A DNA stretch of 64,000 nucleotides from Argopecten irradians (GCF_041381155.1 NC_091140.1:27816952-27880951), one strand, 5' to 3'; positions 1 through 13,753 are shown, numbered from the stretch's first letter. The notes: generated from the letters alone by a model not told the origin. Translations and numbers: made by a program.

Positions 1-1164
1 ATACCATTTATTTCTAGAGCATAGACATATTTTTTTTAAATTAAATAAAGTTAATGGTGTGTGCTTATTTAAATCTTAAACTGAATTTCACTGAAGTAAT
101 TGTTGACAATCTAAATGAAAATACTTTTTCTAGACATTACTTTCTATTATGTTTTAATTATAATTCAAATACATATCGTTAGTTTAATCAGAGATTTAGA
201 TAGTTATTAAATTATCTATGTCTCTGGTTTAATTATCACATAGTATCACCTGAGGTAAATGAGAATCTATGTGTTTTAAAATTGGTATTGATCTGTGTAA
301 ATTATTATTAATATTTACGTAAATCGATTTTAATTATCCCGCCATGTGCAATGATTGGTCAAATAATAACTTACGATCACAATCGGTAAAGTGTTTGAAA
401 GACTACTGTGCAATAGTCAAGCGTACTTTTAACTAATGCAAAACACCGATTGTTTACCGCAACAAAATAGATGACACATCTATTGAAATGAGATGATTGA
501 CGTACGGTACTTCATAAATATCTGAAATAAGATCAATATATCTCATACATTAAAGAATTTTAATTCCATTGGCGTTACACGTATGAGAAAGAACTGCCTA
601 AATCGTTCGATTTCGCCACCAGGGCTATCGAAAGAACGTTGCATTACTTGTGGTTTCGATCACGTCAACTGCCAGTCACAAGTATGCAAATGATGGCGAT
701 TAACACTCTCCTAGCACAGGTAGATAATCTGATAATTAGGTCGACGGAAACAAAAGACTGACTGATGTACCTGCGGGTAGTTGTTCACGGGTTGCTGCGT
801 GCGGGAAGGTGAGGCACAGCGAGGTGTGAAGTCACATGTGCCTGTTGTCATAATCAAAGGGTCAATTAGTGTTAATTTAGTGGTCGTTGGGACTATGAAA
901 ATCGGTCGTAAAACGGAATAGCGGTGTGATTGTATTTCTGAAGAGAAAAAAAATCGGAAATGAAAATAAGTGGCCGTAATAGTGGGATGTTCGTAATTTA
1001 GTGTATATGCTATACAGTACATGTCTATGTTTGGAATAAACTTTTGGAAAATAAAAATAAAATAAAACAAAAATAAATATAAAGACAAAATAAAAGAATA
1101 TTTTCAAGCATGGTGAATTAACAACAAATAAAAATATGAAATAAAAAAAAATAAGAACAATCTG

Positions 1165-1245
1165 CCTCCGATAAAGGTTGAACCCGGGCCGTCAGCATAG
1201 AAAGCTCAGGACTTACCACGACACCACTTGTATCTATTGATTGGC
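1165..1245 (-). repeat. tRNA-like (SINE) remnant
   Basis: Read on the minus strand, the segment has an A-box-like stretch (GTGTCGTGGTAAGTC) followed about 35 nt later by a B-box-like CCCGGGTTCAACC. The T stem does not pair properly and no acceptor stem is seen, so this is not a working tRNA. A tRNA-derived SINE remnant is the best reading, with weak support. Confidence 0.3.
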
Positions 1246-1449
1246 GTGGTAATATTATTTTCTTTATAATCAAATGCAATTCACTATATTTTCTTATTTT
1301 CTTCGCAATCCACTTAAAATGATATTGATGCTGCTGAATAAGTTTACAGAATGATTCTAAACTAGTTTATATTGTATCTGGGTGCAAATTACAACTACAT
1401 ATATACCACAAATGTGTGGTTATTCAGTTTATTCTTCACGACACCAGCC

Positions 1450-1472
1450 GGGGGGGGGGGGGGGGGGGGGGG
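1450..1472. repeat. G homopolymer (23 nt)
   Basis: An uninterrupted run of G. The length may not be accurate, since homopolymers elsewhere in this window look inflated. Confidence 0.9.
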
Positions 1473-2616
1473 TAAAAAGCTAGTTCCGGAATTGCGATCC
1501 CAATACTGGTAAAACCAAGTTTTACCGTAATAATACATGCATATTAAAACAGAAAATCCATTTGATATATTACAAGTGCAGCTAGCCTCACACTTTGAAT
1601 TTCATAACGAAAATTTTAATTATATATCAAAATAATTCCCAAGAACATGTATACTGAACACGTTTCCGTGGATCTTCTCTGCTTTAGATTCATTTGGTTT
1701 TAATCAAAGAAACTTTTCTTTTTGTCATCCTGCAAAATTATAGAAATTGCTTTCCCAATAATCATGTTCTATCCCTCTTACAAAATGTCTGTATAATTCG
1801 ACAAATATTATAATATAAGTCGACCTCACTCGATCATGATATAGGCCTACATTGTACATTTATATTCTGTTTAAACTGGTTGCAATCGCAAACACTCTCC
1901 ATGCTGTGAAAATCTGTTTGCATATCGAATACTCGGATTGGTATACCATAGAGCAAACAAACAGTGAATTGAGTGGCGATCATTGGCTCACTTCTTTATA
2001 GAAGTGGACGCATTTATTAATTTTTTTAAACATATACATCAAAATTATCATTTTACAATCTTTCATCAGACATAAAAACAATTTTACATAAAAGTAAATA
2101 TGCAAAGGTGAGCGGAATATCCGTCAAAATGACAATTAATATTATGATATTGTCATCCACCACCCAAGTCAAAGGAACTTTTGTTGATATTCACAGACAG
2201 GTCACAATAACAAATATCTGCACAGGCTATATCTTTACGCTGAGGTGCTCATTTAATTGCATGGTTTAACACGCCTTTTGTAGACTTGTTTAACTATATG
2301 AAAAAGTATTAATCATATACATGATAAATCGAAAACCTATATATATATTGATATATATGGTCCAAGCTAGTATAAGAGTGACAGTCACAGTATATAGTTG
2401 ATCCTGTAAGGATATTTGTACATCAGAGCTTGCTTTATATTGTATATCATCATACAATACAAAATAAAATGTAATAACATTTTATAAAGATGTTTTATTC
2501 AGTTATACCCAATCGGTCGTCATTGTGAAAGGTAAGTGCATTACGACCCATAATATGCAAAAGAATGATAAACGATTGAGTCCGTTTCATAAACTTCGTT
2601 CCACATTCCGATCCGT

Positions 2617-2683
2617 AATTTATAAACATCGGACATGCGCAGCCTTAACTTTCGGTTTAGCTTTTCAATATGTCGTGATACAG
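2617..2683 (+). promoter_or_regulatory. Candidate TATA box and non-coding first exon of HSPA12-like gene 1
   Basis: A TTTATAAAC motif near 2617 is followed by CATGCGCAG and a strong splice donor (CAG|GTAAGG, exon end 2683). A splice acceptor (ATTTGTAG, exon from 4369) lies 37 bp before the start codon of gene 1. Gene 2 has the same layout: CATGCGCAA, then CAG|GTAAGA ending at 54702, then an ATTTGTAG acceptor at 55548. The parallel suggests a 5' untranslated exon spliced to the coding exon. This is inference and no transcript was seen. Confidence 0.3.
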
Positions 2684-4405
2684 GTAAGGGTATGTACTTT
2701 ATTTTTGAATATTGCTTTGATTATCCTAATGACTACATTAAAGTGCTGTACTACAAGCTTCTATTATTAGGAACAATTCAAATACACTGATGTACCTAAT
2801 CGCTATCTTTAGACTCCATATTAATTGTTAAGCTTTCACATTCCTCATATACCCTTGTCGTTCAGGACAAACTTCATTAACATTATTGCATTTACGAAAT
2901 AAGTTAGTGCCCATTATAATTCTATTTTGGTGTACTGTCGAAAATATTTGTTTATTTCTAGTCGTCTTCATGGAGTTATAAATAGACTTGGGTGATGGGT
3001 GGTCTATTTAGGAGATTAGTTGAGAAGCAGTATGGTGATATTTCATATTAGATCTACTAATATATACATGCATATGTATCAATATTGCAGCGGTTTGCAT
3101 AGGATAACAAAACTGTGCATATATAGGCGACCCCACTACGTGAAATCACGTTCCTTTTATATATGTACGGTATTACAGATTGAGTAACACATTGTGTACC
3201 ATATCGATAATGCTAAGATGACCAGCAAATATCAAGGAAGTAAAATAGACGTATCGTCTTAACCGGTGAACCTGAACCAACACTACTGATTCATTTACAC
3301 TCTCTAAATATACATATGCATTGACCTACTGTATATTAAGTTGTTCTCTAATGATATAATATTAAAGTATTGGTAAATAGATTTGAACTATATATAAAAG
3401 TCGGTCATCCGATATTAGTTTCACGTGTGTAATGACTGTGTGTACACAGTTAAAGCCTATTTCCGGTATACCTGATAGTCAATGCTCATACACTAACACG
3501 GTTAAAACATGCTTTGACTTGTCATTGAACGTAACTATATCAATGCACTGTATAATGCCTGTAAAATGATAAAAAGATCAACTGATTTAAAGATATTTTT
3601 ACAGGTTTGTCTTTGTCAATCCGTGTATTGATGATATCTCATAGTCGATTAACATATGCTTAACCAGGCAATATCATGAAACGTTTTATAAGTAGTAACT
3701 TGTAATAAAAAAACAAACTGATGATGTTTTTATTTTGGTGAATGAATCCGTTGCTGACAAAAATGCCTTCATCCAGGAGTGATAAAGTAGTTAGCATTTC
3801 TTTTAATATGTGGATTGGAATATAAAATGACTATGTTAAATTGATATAAATTAATTTGCTTTCAAAATAATAAAAAAAAAGTTTTACTAATTAAAAATGT
3901 TTTTGTTTTTTTTAAGAAACATCAGCATTGATTATTATTAATAATATTAATAATAGATAATGTTGCTATTTGCACGTGTCCAATATTGAAGAATCTTCCT
4001 ACATTCAGTTTTCATTGTATTTGCTTATTAGGGTTATTCATATTCCTGTTACATTTTTCAGTAAGAACAATAAAATACTGTACTACATTAATGATCATGT
4101 ACAATATTGAATTCCGAATGCATTGTATTTTTACTGCACTTATTACAACAGAAACGTTTTTAACTGAGAAATGATTATGCATCCCTATGGGGACACGGGA
4201 GTATATCCAATGCTACTGAAATGTACATGTATGTTATGCATCGACTTGTTATGGAGTAAGTTGTTTGTATCAATTGTTCTTGTTTTACCACAACTTTTTC
4301 TAATAATTTGATCATGACTTTAATTCGATATTTATAAATAAATATACGTGATATATGGCTATTTGTAGGATCATTTTTGTATGGACTACAGTAACTGCCT
4401 AAAAG

Positions 4406-7400
4406 ATGGCGACCGGTGGAGTATCGAAGTACCTGTTCGTAGCCGCTGTAGATTTTGGAACTACGTATTCTGGCTATGCCTTTGCTGCTACAGCAGATTT
4501 GAAGAAAACAAATGATAATGGTCCTGTTCCAATTAAAACTAATGTGTGGAATGCGGGAGGAAGGGAGCTGTTGTCCAGTAAGGCTCCAACTGCACTGCTG
4601 CTAAAACCAGATAAAACATTTCAATCTTTCGGATACAAAGCTGAAAATGATTATTCTTATCTGGTTAGTGAGGAAGAAGACGACGAAGGCCGCTCGTACA
4701 AGGATTACTACTACTTCCACAGATTTAAGATGGTTCTTCACGACAATGCGGTAAATACATGTATGATTTTAGTGCATGCTATGCTTAGTTTATTTGTTTA
4801 GCATGTTGTGTAATACTGAACTCAAAAGTTGACCAGCAATGTATAGTCTGATCGCGTGGATGAAGCAGAAAAATGCATTCTTCCATATTTTTGTTTCTTA
4901 TTTCAATGTATTGCTATTTAGTATCATTTGATGTTTGACATCCCACATATCTTGAAAGCACGTTAAAGCTGCAGTTTCACTGTATGTATAGACCTATCAG
5001 TCACATACAGTATGTGGGTATACAAAAGTTATTAGCGCGTTATTAGCTGTACAAAGACTTAACTCTTAAGGTTCATGATCCCGGTGCCTACTAATTGATA
5101 TAGGTATTCGTTGGAAGTACATGTAGTATGCCCTTTTTAAATTCAATTGATAAGACGTACATGTTATGTCTTTTCGTTTGGATCATGACTTTTTCAAGTT
5201 CATTAAAAACTCATTGTATTTACCAAAGCATGGATCATTATTATCAAGTGAATATGTAAAGTAGGTTGAGTTAATAGCATGACTCTTCATGAATTGTTAA
5301 ATAGCCGTAAAATCCGTAAAAAGAAAACGAATTTCAAAAGGAAGAGGTATGGTCCACTATACGTGATACCACGCTGAATATGACGAACTGGTTGTATCTG
5401 CTGTCTGGGGTAATTTGTCCCGTCACAGCTCTGCAACAATTGATTCAGCACGAATAAACTGGGGATTACTGCCTCCCCTTTTAATGTGTTAAGTGACATT
5501 ATCTAAACCAAACACGAACTATGTGTAATGTTGTATATATGAACTACAGGGGCGACTGAAAGCCGTCTAAAACTACAATTTTTTTATAGTGAATGAGAAC
5601 TGTGAATATGTTCTTAAGATTGAGGAGAATGACAATTAAATTACGTTTGGCATGGAATCATGCAAGTCAAAATATATAAATGCTACCAGTACTTGTGTAA
5701 ATAGACTGTACAGTTTGTGTTTTTAATGCTATGCGCAACCGGAAGTGAAGTGACAGTTGAAACTGTAACCAGTAATTAAATGACCACGATGGATCTTCAC
5801 AAGCTAGAACTAGCTTACACCGATCCGACCACAGCGATTCAGCGATGGTCCATTTCCGCCTGCCACGACCTGGGCGCGCACAGCTCTTGCTCGAGATAAA
5901 AATACACCACAGGTGAAATGCCATGTGACATATTATGGGTCTCTCTTGTCCAAAATAGATTGCTACTAGTAATCCATATCATTGTTCGCATAATAGACGG
6001 CAATTTTTTCATCAATAGTGCATGTAATCGCTGCGAAATTTCTTCCCTACATGTACCAGGGTTGACGTGACACAATGTATACAATTCATACGAGATACAT
6101 TGTAGGAAAAAGTCTTTCGTTTATTAGGTTTAAAGTTTAAAGATTTTTTTATCATTTTTTATCATCATTATTTTCTATTTTGATATTTATTTGATATCAC
6201 ATCAATTCGAAATATCTGTTTGATATGACAAATAAAAGGATTTTTGTTGCTTGTCAAGATAAAAATAACAGTTAGTCCTGGTAGTGATTCGAACTCTGAA
6301 CCTTCTGAAAGTTTCAATCATCTGAGCTACACTGACTTGATACTTCGAATCGTTCTGGCATTAATTTTTGATGCTATTGAAATAAACTATTTAAGCAACC
6401 ACGTTTTTTTTCATTTTTTTTTCGGCATGAGCGCGTAGGAGGACCACTTTTTGAGAATAGAATTAAAGTTGTATTTTACTACACATGAAAGGATTTATAA
6501 ATTGTACGTCCTTGACAGGAGCTATAGTAAAAGTTTGTCCTCTGTTGCGCTGTATGTAAAAATGGATTTTAAGACGGGAAACCCCCAAGTAAAAGTCATA
6601 AATCCCATGATGATACCTCTTTGTCATCATTTAATGAATTATCACCTGTAATTAACAAACTGCTTTTTCCAATATAAGATCATTTATATATCAAACATGA
6701 GGTATGTGTATTCAGAAACTTGATATTTTGGTATTTATTTTTGGATTTTAAAAAACGGTCACCTTTAGGTCGAAATGGACCGATATGGGCAATACCTCTT
6801 TGATAGAAAAAGGACAAATATTAAAACTACGAACGGGATATGCGTTATAATTTGATTAAGATAACTTAATATTGAAAATACATATATAGTACTTGCTACA
6901 AAGAGTTGGAAATTCTCTTTTAAGCATGTTATGGAGATTAACTTTTGAATGCCACTGCTAATATATATCTATGGAAATAAAACGCACATGTCTACCGCAT
7001 TGATTTGAAATACAGTACCTTGGCACCGAAAGATGCTAGTAAAGTTGATTTTGTTGGTAGCTAATCAATACTAAAACACTCGGAATCTAAGCTATTTACA
7101 AATTATTATGTAAATTAATCGGAGAAAACGAAGTAATGTGTTACATGGCCGTCGTTGATTGATTTTCTTCAAAACGCCTGTATTAAAAATGCAATCTTCT
7201 CGATCTGATTAAAATACACATCCTTATAGCAACTCCGTTCAGTAGAGGATCTGACAGCATTCCATAATTATAAGGGTCCATGTTCAGATCAACTTTATAC
7301 TAACTCTACTTCCGATCAAATGCATTTCTACACCATGCTACATTAATTGAAAACGGCATTTCGTCCCGGTATACATTTACATTTAGCTTTGTTGTGTTCT

Positions 7401-10400
7401 TAAGGTGAGATGACTACGTACATAAAAATAATTCTGACTGATTTTTCAAACTGTTTGTGTCTCCAAATTTATTGTACATGTAAGTTGAACCGACTCATTT
7501 GTTGTGATATAAATATAAAGCTATCCTTCGTAGAATTTCCGACTCTTACGTTATCTTCGAATTCGCTATTTCAGCGACAGTACTGTTCATATATGTTTTT
7601 AATTTGCAGAACCTTCGAAAGACAACGTTAGTATCGGATGTTACTGGAAAGAAATCTCTTCCTGCCATTGAAGTGTTTGCCCATGCCATTAGGTTCCTTA
7701 CAGGAGATTTGTTTGATACAATAAACAACCAAATCGGCGGGGAGCTTAAGAAAGCAGATATTCAGTATGTTCTGACCGTACCAGCGATCTGGGATGATAA
7801 AGCCAAGCAGTTCATGCGAGAGGCAGCCAGACTAGTAAGTAATCTCAATTTCGTTTGTTGTTAAAACTGTATCCTTTTACATAAATTTGATATTGAAATT
7901 TACATGTATTTTCATCATACTTATCAAGATTTCATCAACATTTGAACTTATACAAAACCAACCTACATCAATCAGTCATAAATTTAAATTCACAACATAG
8001 TTTTTAGGGCGAGCGTACTCTCGCCCTATTGTTTTCCTTGTCGGGTGTGGAGTCTGTGTACATTCGCTATGCGCAGATTCCATTTGCGCACGTGATACCA
8101 GAAGTCACTGTCTTATACGTATACCGTTTAATAGATTTCGCCGTGATTTAGTGACACCAACGTTTCAAAAATAAGAGATATCTATCAGCGATGTTTTTCT
8201 GTAAATTAAAGGTAGGTTTCGCCCAATTAAAGATAAAGACTACTAAATTGAAATTTATCCTGTACATAGATATAATCTTCAGATCATTTTAATACATAAA
8301 GCGAACAGTATGGGTGGTCAGTTGCCTAGCTTGACCAGGAAAATACTCCTCTAAATATAGAGCGAAGTCAAGCTTTACATAGAACATGACGTATTTTTTT
8401 TTCCAAAACGAGGCCGCATCAACAAATGGAAGCGTGCAACAAAAAGTCAGATAGCAGTGATCGAGTGTCTTGCCACAGCATGTTCAGTAAAAAAATAACA
8501 ACAACAAAGTGCGATGGACTGTTTATACATATCATATCATCTAAAACACTTATGTTACTTACATACGCTCGCTAGCTTAGTACATCAAACATATATGTAT
8601 CTAGTAAATGTGTCGCTGTATGTGCCCTGGCATATGTGTTGAAATTTAACTCACCACGTGCAACAGAATCCGGGCAAGTTCCGCTTGAGACGTGCCTTCT
8701 GTTTCTTCTATTGCTACCTGCCATCTCTGAATTTCATTCCCTAGAGATATCATAGGATGCTACCGATTCCATTCTAATTTCCTCGTCTTTGTTGCCGATT
8801 CAGATACATTTTTTTCCTAGCACGCTTTCGTTCAGCCATTTTGTTTACTTTTAGTGCGTTACAATGCGCATTCGCGAAACTTCGACAACACAATCTATCG
8901 CAGCTTCATTTGCATACTATTCTGTCTGACTGACAATCGTAATAAATCAAGGATTCCCTTCAATTTTGTATCCAAGACACATTTATTCAATCTCATACGC
9001 ATAAAGAAATTAAATTGGGGTATTTTTAATACGTTTATTCATCTTTTCTTCAGTTTTTCGGATTTTACAAAAAATATTTATTTGGTTGGGCGAAACCTAC
9101 CTTTAACAAGTGACACCAATGGACATTTAACAGTGCTAAACACTTTCATTTTGTGTAAACTTCAAGCGGCGTATCATACAAACTCTTGCATCGGTCACGA
9201 TATTCTAATCATCCAATCGACTTTGGAAACATCCGGAACAATACAATGCGAATCAGGTTTATGTAGTCAATAAAAGAAAGTGACGAAAGGGATAACTTTT
9301 AGTACCGGCCAAAGACATTTACAGTGTTACTCAGCAGATTATATTTAATTTCACATCATCCTAGGTCCTAGGTATGCAAATACGTTGTGCTATCGCTTAC
9401 TAACCCCAGTGACCATAGACCATATTTGCTACGGTTCTAATAAATATTTATAAAATCACACAGCCACAGCCTTGCGTAAGAGAAACAGAATAAAAAAACA
9501 TCATACAATATCAGTCCGGGTGCCAGAACTCTAGATCTAATGTAACATGAAAGTTATTCAAGCATGACACAGGAAGTCACCACGTGCACAGAGACTGGAC
9601 AGTGCTGTATACGTAGCGGACGACTATTTTGAACAGCGAAACAAGTCTATCGTATCAATATCAATTAGATAACAAATAAACTTCTATGTAACAAATAAAC
9701 CAATTAACAAAGTCCATAGTAATTTCACATTTATAGTTCTGATGACATAATTTTAAGGAAATTATTTATTACAATACATCAAGGACATAAACCATATCCC
9801 AAGGATAATGAGCGATAGTGCTGCGTACGTACACCTGTTGCCGAAGATGATATATGCTTGTGAATATATATGCATATCTGCGGGTTATTTATAAATAAGG
9901 TGTTACAGTTTTGTACCTGCAAAATATCTCACCGCAGAAGCCTTATACATGTAGATTAAGGAAGTAGTTGGCGAGCACTCAATGTCTAACAGACATATTT
10001 CTAGTTTTAACAAGATTTATAACATTCAATTAAGGTTATGCCATGTTGACGAAGATAAATGCATCGTACTACTTCTAAAGCCTACACTTTCAATACAGGG
10101 TGGGATAGAAGGAGAACAACTCATGATTGCCCTGGAGCCAGAGGCTGCATCAATTCAATGCCAGCATATCCCCATGGGAAAGGATGGAGGGGAAGCCACA
10201 TATATGGTGGTAGATTTGGGAGGTAAGCTAATAAAAATGCTATTTCAAAATGTAATCATGACAATTGGCCCTGTAGTCAGGGTAGAATGATGACATTCAA
10301 CTTAATTGTATACGATGAGGGGAGAGCTCTGTAAAACGTATTAAATACCTCAAAAGAGCACCGCAAAACCAATCAAAACATATTTTAAACCTGATTTTCA

Positions 10401-12413
10401 TATCCAAAGATCTACGTTATTGTTACTAAAAATCATCAATTGCTTTTGTTATTCTGTGATATTTCAAATTCTATTTGGTACACTTGATTTCAATTTGCAT
10501 TGAGAATTCCTTTCGATATACGGTGCAAGTAGATTTTATATACATACTGTACTTCTGAATCAATATATCTGATCATTACAAACCAGGTGAGCGATACAGG
10601 CCCTCTGGGCCTCTTGTTTTTGTTCGAAAGATCATTTACTGTTGTATTTCTTGTAAATTTCACCATCACAAAGTCTCATAAAACATACAATGTGTGGATA
10701 CGAATGTTTATATATGATGGTTCAGATCCATGAAAACACAAATATACTATTGACATAGCGGTAAATGTCGCATTGTCGTATTACACGTTTTGAATGAACC
10801 ACCATAGTCAACGCAATGTTTCAAACTTTCGTGTAATACCGGAAAACCGAGTTGCATCACGTGCTCAATATCGGCAATACCAGTACAGATTGGAAAAGAT
10901 CGGAAAAGTTCGGATACTTCAGAGCTATTTTAAACGAGTACACGTTTAAATGATTTTTTAACTTTTGGAGCATCTTTAATTAAAAATGCTTCCAATGCTG
11001 CAACTTTATAAAAAGTTGTAAAAGTAGAAAGTTTAAACCTCGGAAAGACGGAGAAAAATGTGTATTACACTTAAGGAGTTTTCACTATGACAAAAAGAGC
11101 GAAAGTGATAGACCATACAACTTTAAATTTTTTTCACCGTTGACAAATGGTATTTTTCCTCTAACAATAATAGTAGCTTACTTATTTTATACCTTTTCCA
11201 CCATCGAAAAATTTGGGAGTTTAATAGTATATTCTATATACAGAAAGTTAATTCAAATGCTTAAAATGTATTGGGGCATTGAATGTTTTTTCTAATACTT
11301 TTTGCAGGAGGCACAGCCGATATCACCGTCCATCAGAGAAATTGTCTCGGGGGCAGAAGTGAACTCAAAGAACTACATCAAGCAACAGGTGGTGCCTATG
11401 GAGGGAAATCTGTTGACGACGCATTTGAACATTTTCTTTGTGACATTGTTGGCAAAACAAATCTGGATAAACTGAAAGATGAAAGTATGGAAGATTACAT
11501 TGATATTTGCCGCCAATTTGAGGGCAAAAAGCGTAGCTTTGCCGCAGCCAGTAAGTCAAACGAGGAAGAGCGTGTAGAAGGTACAAAAACAAAAAAGGAA
11601 AAAAAAGAATCATTTTCTGTTCCTGTCGTACTGGAGAGCTTAGTTAAAACAGATAAAAGTATTGAGGGAATGGACAATGCCGTCAAACAAAGCCCCTACG
11701 CCCAGCAGATATCGTTTGCCCGCCACAAATTACAGATTTCTGAAGCAGCGTTCACTAAACTCTTTCAACCGGCCATCGATGGTATTATAAAGCATATGGA
11801 GAACATTTTCTACAACAGCAAATTTCAACATGTTGATACTATTGTGATGGTTGGTGGATTTTCTGAGTGTAAACTTGTACAAGACTACATACAAAACAGA
11901 TTCACCCTAAAAAGAATCATTATCCCTGACGACCCCGGTCTTGTTGTGTTAAAGGGTGCTGTACTCTTTGGTTACAATCCTGGAACAATAGGATGTAGGG
12001 TGGCTCGCCACACGTACGGTGTGCAAAGCTGGCCTACTTACAACGACTACTTCAAAAGAGAGAAGAGAGTGGTGGTTGAAGGAGTTGCACGATGCAAAGA
12101 TGTTTTTTTGATATATGTCGAAAAAGGCCAACAGCTAACTCCAGGGCATTCAGAATCACAGGTTTTCCGAGCACTGAAATCCAATGAGACCAGTCTCCAG
12201 TGTGCTGTCTACATCTCGGACGACGTAAATCCAAAGTACGTGGATGATCCAGGTTGTCAACTACTTGGTACCTTGGTTGTGCCACTAGATCCGTCTGTGC
12301 CTGGACCAGCCGAAATCGAAGAGACTTTGGTATTTGGAGAAACGGAGCTGTTTGTTAAAGCCAAGAATATAAAAACTGGCGAGGAGTACCGGGCACAGTT
12401 TGATATTCTTTAG
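4406..12413 (+). CDS. HSPA12A-like: HSPA12A/B-like protein (distant Hsp70 family), gene 1
   Basis: Four coding exons join in frame: 4406-4750, 7610-7834, 10099-10222 and 11308-12413, giving 1800 nt and 599 residues. All introns are GT-AG (donors GTAAAT, GTAAGT, GTAAGC; acceptors all CAG). Exons 1 and 2 end in phase 0 and exon 3 in phase 1. The actin-like ATPase fold is visible: phosphate-1 loop DFGTTYSGYA (residues 16-25), phosphate-2 loop VDLGGGTADIT (228-238, split by intron 3) and the adenosine-site motif VGGFSE (413-418). EPEAA (203-207) and LTVPAIWDDKAKQFM in exon 2 are typical of HSPA12 members. The start is the first ATG of the frame and is matched by gene 2 (MATGG). Length is slightly below vertebrate HSPA12A/B (about 675-690). 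Exon 4 has a Lys-rich insert (KTKKEKKE) missing from gene 2. HSPA12 proteins are probably cytosolic ATPases without a classical Hsp70 substrate domain, and the family is expanded in bivalves, where members are linked to stress and immune responses. The exact role here is unknown. Confidence 0.92.
6265..6345 (-). repeat. tRNA-derived SINE remnant in gene 1 intron 1
   Basis: On the minus strand a tRNA-like segment has an A box (GTGTAGCTCAGATGATTGAA) and a B box (GAGTTCGAATCAC) about 25 nt apart. No matching acceptor stem closes it, so it is read as a SINE head or tRNA pseudogene, not a functional tRNA. Confidence 0.45.
8006..8032. repeat. Hairpin terminus of an interspersed repeat
   Basis: GGGCGAGCGTACTCTCGCCC is a 7-bp stem with a 6-nt loop, followed by TATTG. 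Similar GC-rich hairpins (15709-15726; 44640s; 45003-45037) mark ends of other repeats in the window. Which element it belongs to cannot be told. Confidence 0.4.
8206..9107. mobile_element. Candidate TIR element in gene 1 intron 2
   Basis: TTAAAGGTAGGTTTCGCCCA at the left is exactly inverted at the right (ending CGAAACCTACCTTTAA), giving 21-bp perfect arms about 900 bp apart. The ends AAGGTAGG...CCTACCTT are flanked by TA on both sides, as in Tc1/mariner-type insertions. The interior holds a 139-codon open frame (8854-9273) that I do not recognise and that does not look like a transposase, so the element is probably non-autonomous. Confidence 0.45.
10584..10620. repeat. Hairpin-ended interspersed repeat terminus
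   Basis: The motif CAGGTGAGCGATACAGG followed by CCCTCTGGGCCTCTTGTT forms a short GGCCC/GGGCC hairpin. An almost identical copy is at 45003-45037 and a decayed one at 13754-13786. I recognise it as a repeat end common in bivalve DNA. It lies in intron 3 of gene 1. Confidence 0.6.
11139..11280. repeat. Partial copy of the 52.7-kb MITE in gene 1 intron 3
   Basis: From CACCGTTGACAAATGGTATT onward this stretch aligns with 52743-52900 (shared ACAAATGGTATTTTT, TTACTTA, CCACCAT.GAAAA, GTTAA..CAAATG-like blocks). A detached GGAGCATCTTTAA end of the same family is nearby at about 10966-10980, so the copy is broken or rearranged. Confidence 0.45.
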
Positions 12414-13753
12414 GTCTAGATTCATCTTTATACATACATGTACATATTCAAAAATTTGTTTTTCATTGGTTTTTAGCACGATGCAGCGTAGCTCCATCGT
12501 AGCTTATAGCATGGCCCCTAGTTTTGAAAATCACCTTGTGAACAGGATATCTCAAGTTTTGTATCATTAACAGCAATGAAACTTTGCAGAGACATATAGT
12601 TATAGATAAGGACGGAACTGATACAACTTTGCGCCGACATAAACTGTATTTTTGAGGAATTAAAATATATTTCATTCCTTCTTTGTCTATAGTAATATTT
12701 AATGAGAAACACAATGCATTATGGGAAATTATATGGCAGACGGTACCACTTCATACAAAAGAAATATAATTTAAGAAAAAATTAAGGCAAATAAGAGATA
12801 TTCATTATTTTTTTATTCTTAAATATGTTAATCAAAGTGTCATGACATCATAATTACCTCGGTTGAATAATCTATATTCCCTGGACAGTGTCACAAGTTA
12901 GGTGCCCTAGTTTCATCTAGATGCTGTTTATAGGACTATATGTGTGTGTAAATGTGTTACATATACCCTTTACTGTTAAAGGGAAAAACAATGGTTGAGA
13001 GTTAATTAATGTATTTTGTTATCAAGGCCCTGGGAAAGGCTCGCCTGTAGCCGCCAATGTCAATTTGTTGACCTGTAGTACACATTCCGTTGTGCCGAGA
13101 CCCAGCCAATATAACTTGTGCATTGTTATCTTAACTCAAAAATGAGATAAAAGATAAGTAATTAATTTCAACGTATTGAAGCTAATACAGTTTACCTCTT
13201 ATAACCAGTACAGCCAAACATTTTTAATTAAGCCCTCCTCCAGCAGGTATCTTTTAAAAGTCTAGCCAACTTAACACTTTGATTATACATAGTTGTACAT
13301 GACTATTGTGTGATACCGATAAGCAATCATACAGGAAAATGTTTCCCCAATTATTTTTTACAATATTCTAATAAATATGAATTAACAGCAATGTTAAATG
13401 TCTGAATTTTATTAAATTTTCTAATACTAAAGTTAAGTTGATGCTATTTGAATTGGTCCCAACAATATTCACACTAAGAAGATGCTGCTTCTGCATACGC
13501 TCACACTAAAATCCTGCTCAGAAAAAACTGTTCTCCACAAATCATTTTTTTTATAAAACTGTTGATTATCAATTATCATTTGATAAAAGACATCTGTCTT
13601 GAAAGAATTGTATGATTGTTTTAATACCAACATTGATAAAAAAAATACCAGTGGTAATTTGAATTGTCCTAATTAATTATTAGTTTTAACAGTGCATATG
13701 AGTGATAATCAAGAATATTAGTCAAAACCAATCATTGAACATTAATTAACTGG

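Larger units (their letters stand above)
1..2520. other. AT-rich intergenic sequence, no gene recognised
   Basis: I read both strands and saw no protein family, no open frame with coding character and no tandem array. The small open frames at about 711-1107 on the minus strand are Phe/Tyr/Ile-rich products of AT-rich DNA. Only a G homopolymer and a weak tRNA-like remnant stand out, listed separately. Confidence 0.6.

Noticed and set aside
711..1107. Two overlapping minus-strand frames (125 and 76 codons)
   Set aside because: Phe/Tyr/Ile-rich composition from AT-rich DNA, no splice sites in phase, no family resemblance.
8854..9273. 139-codon + strand frame as a gene in gene 1 intron 2
   Set aside because: No recognisable domain, overruns the right end of a TIR element, and the composition matches surrounding AT-rich DNA.
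10014..10098. Extending exon 3 of gene 1 leftwards along its open frame to 9982
   Set aside because: The frame upstream of the CAG acceptor at 10098 has no HSPA12 similarity, and exon 2 ends in phase 0, which fits an exon start at 10099.
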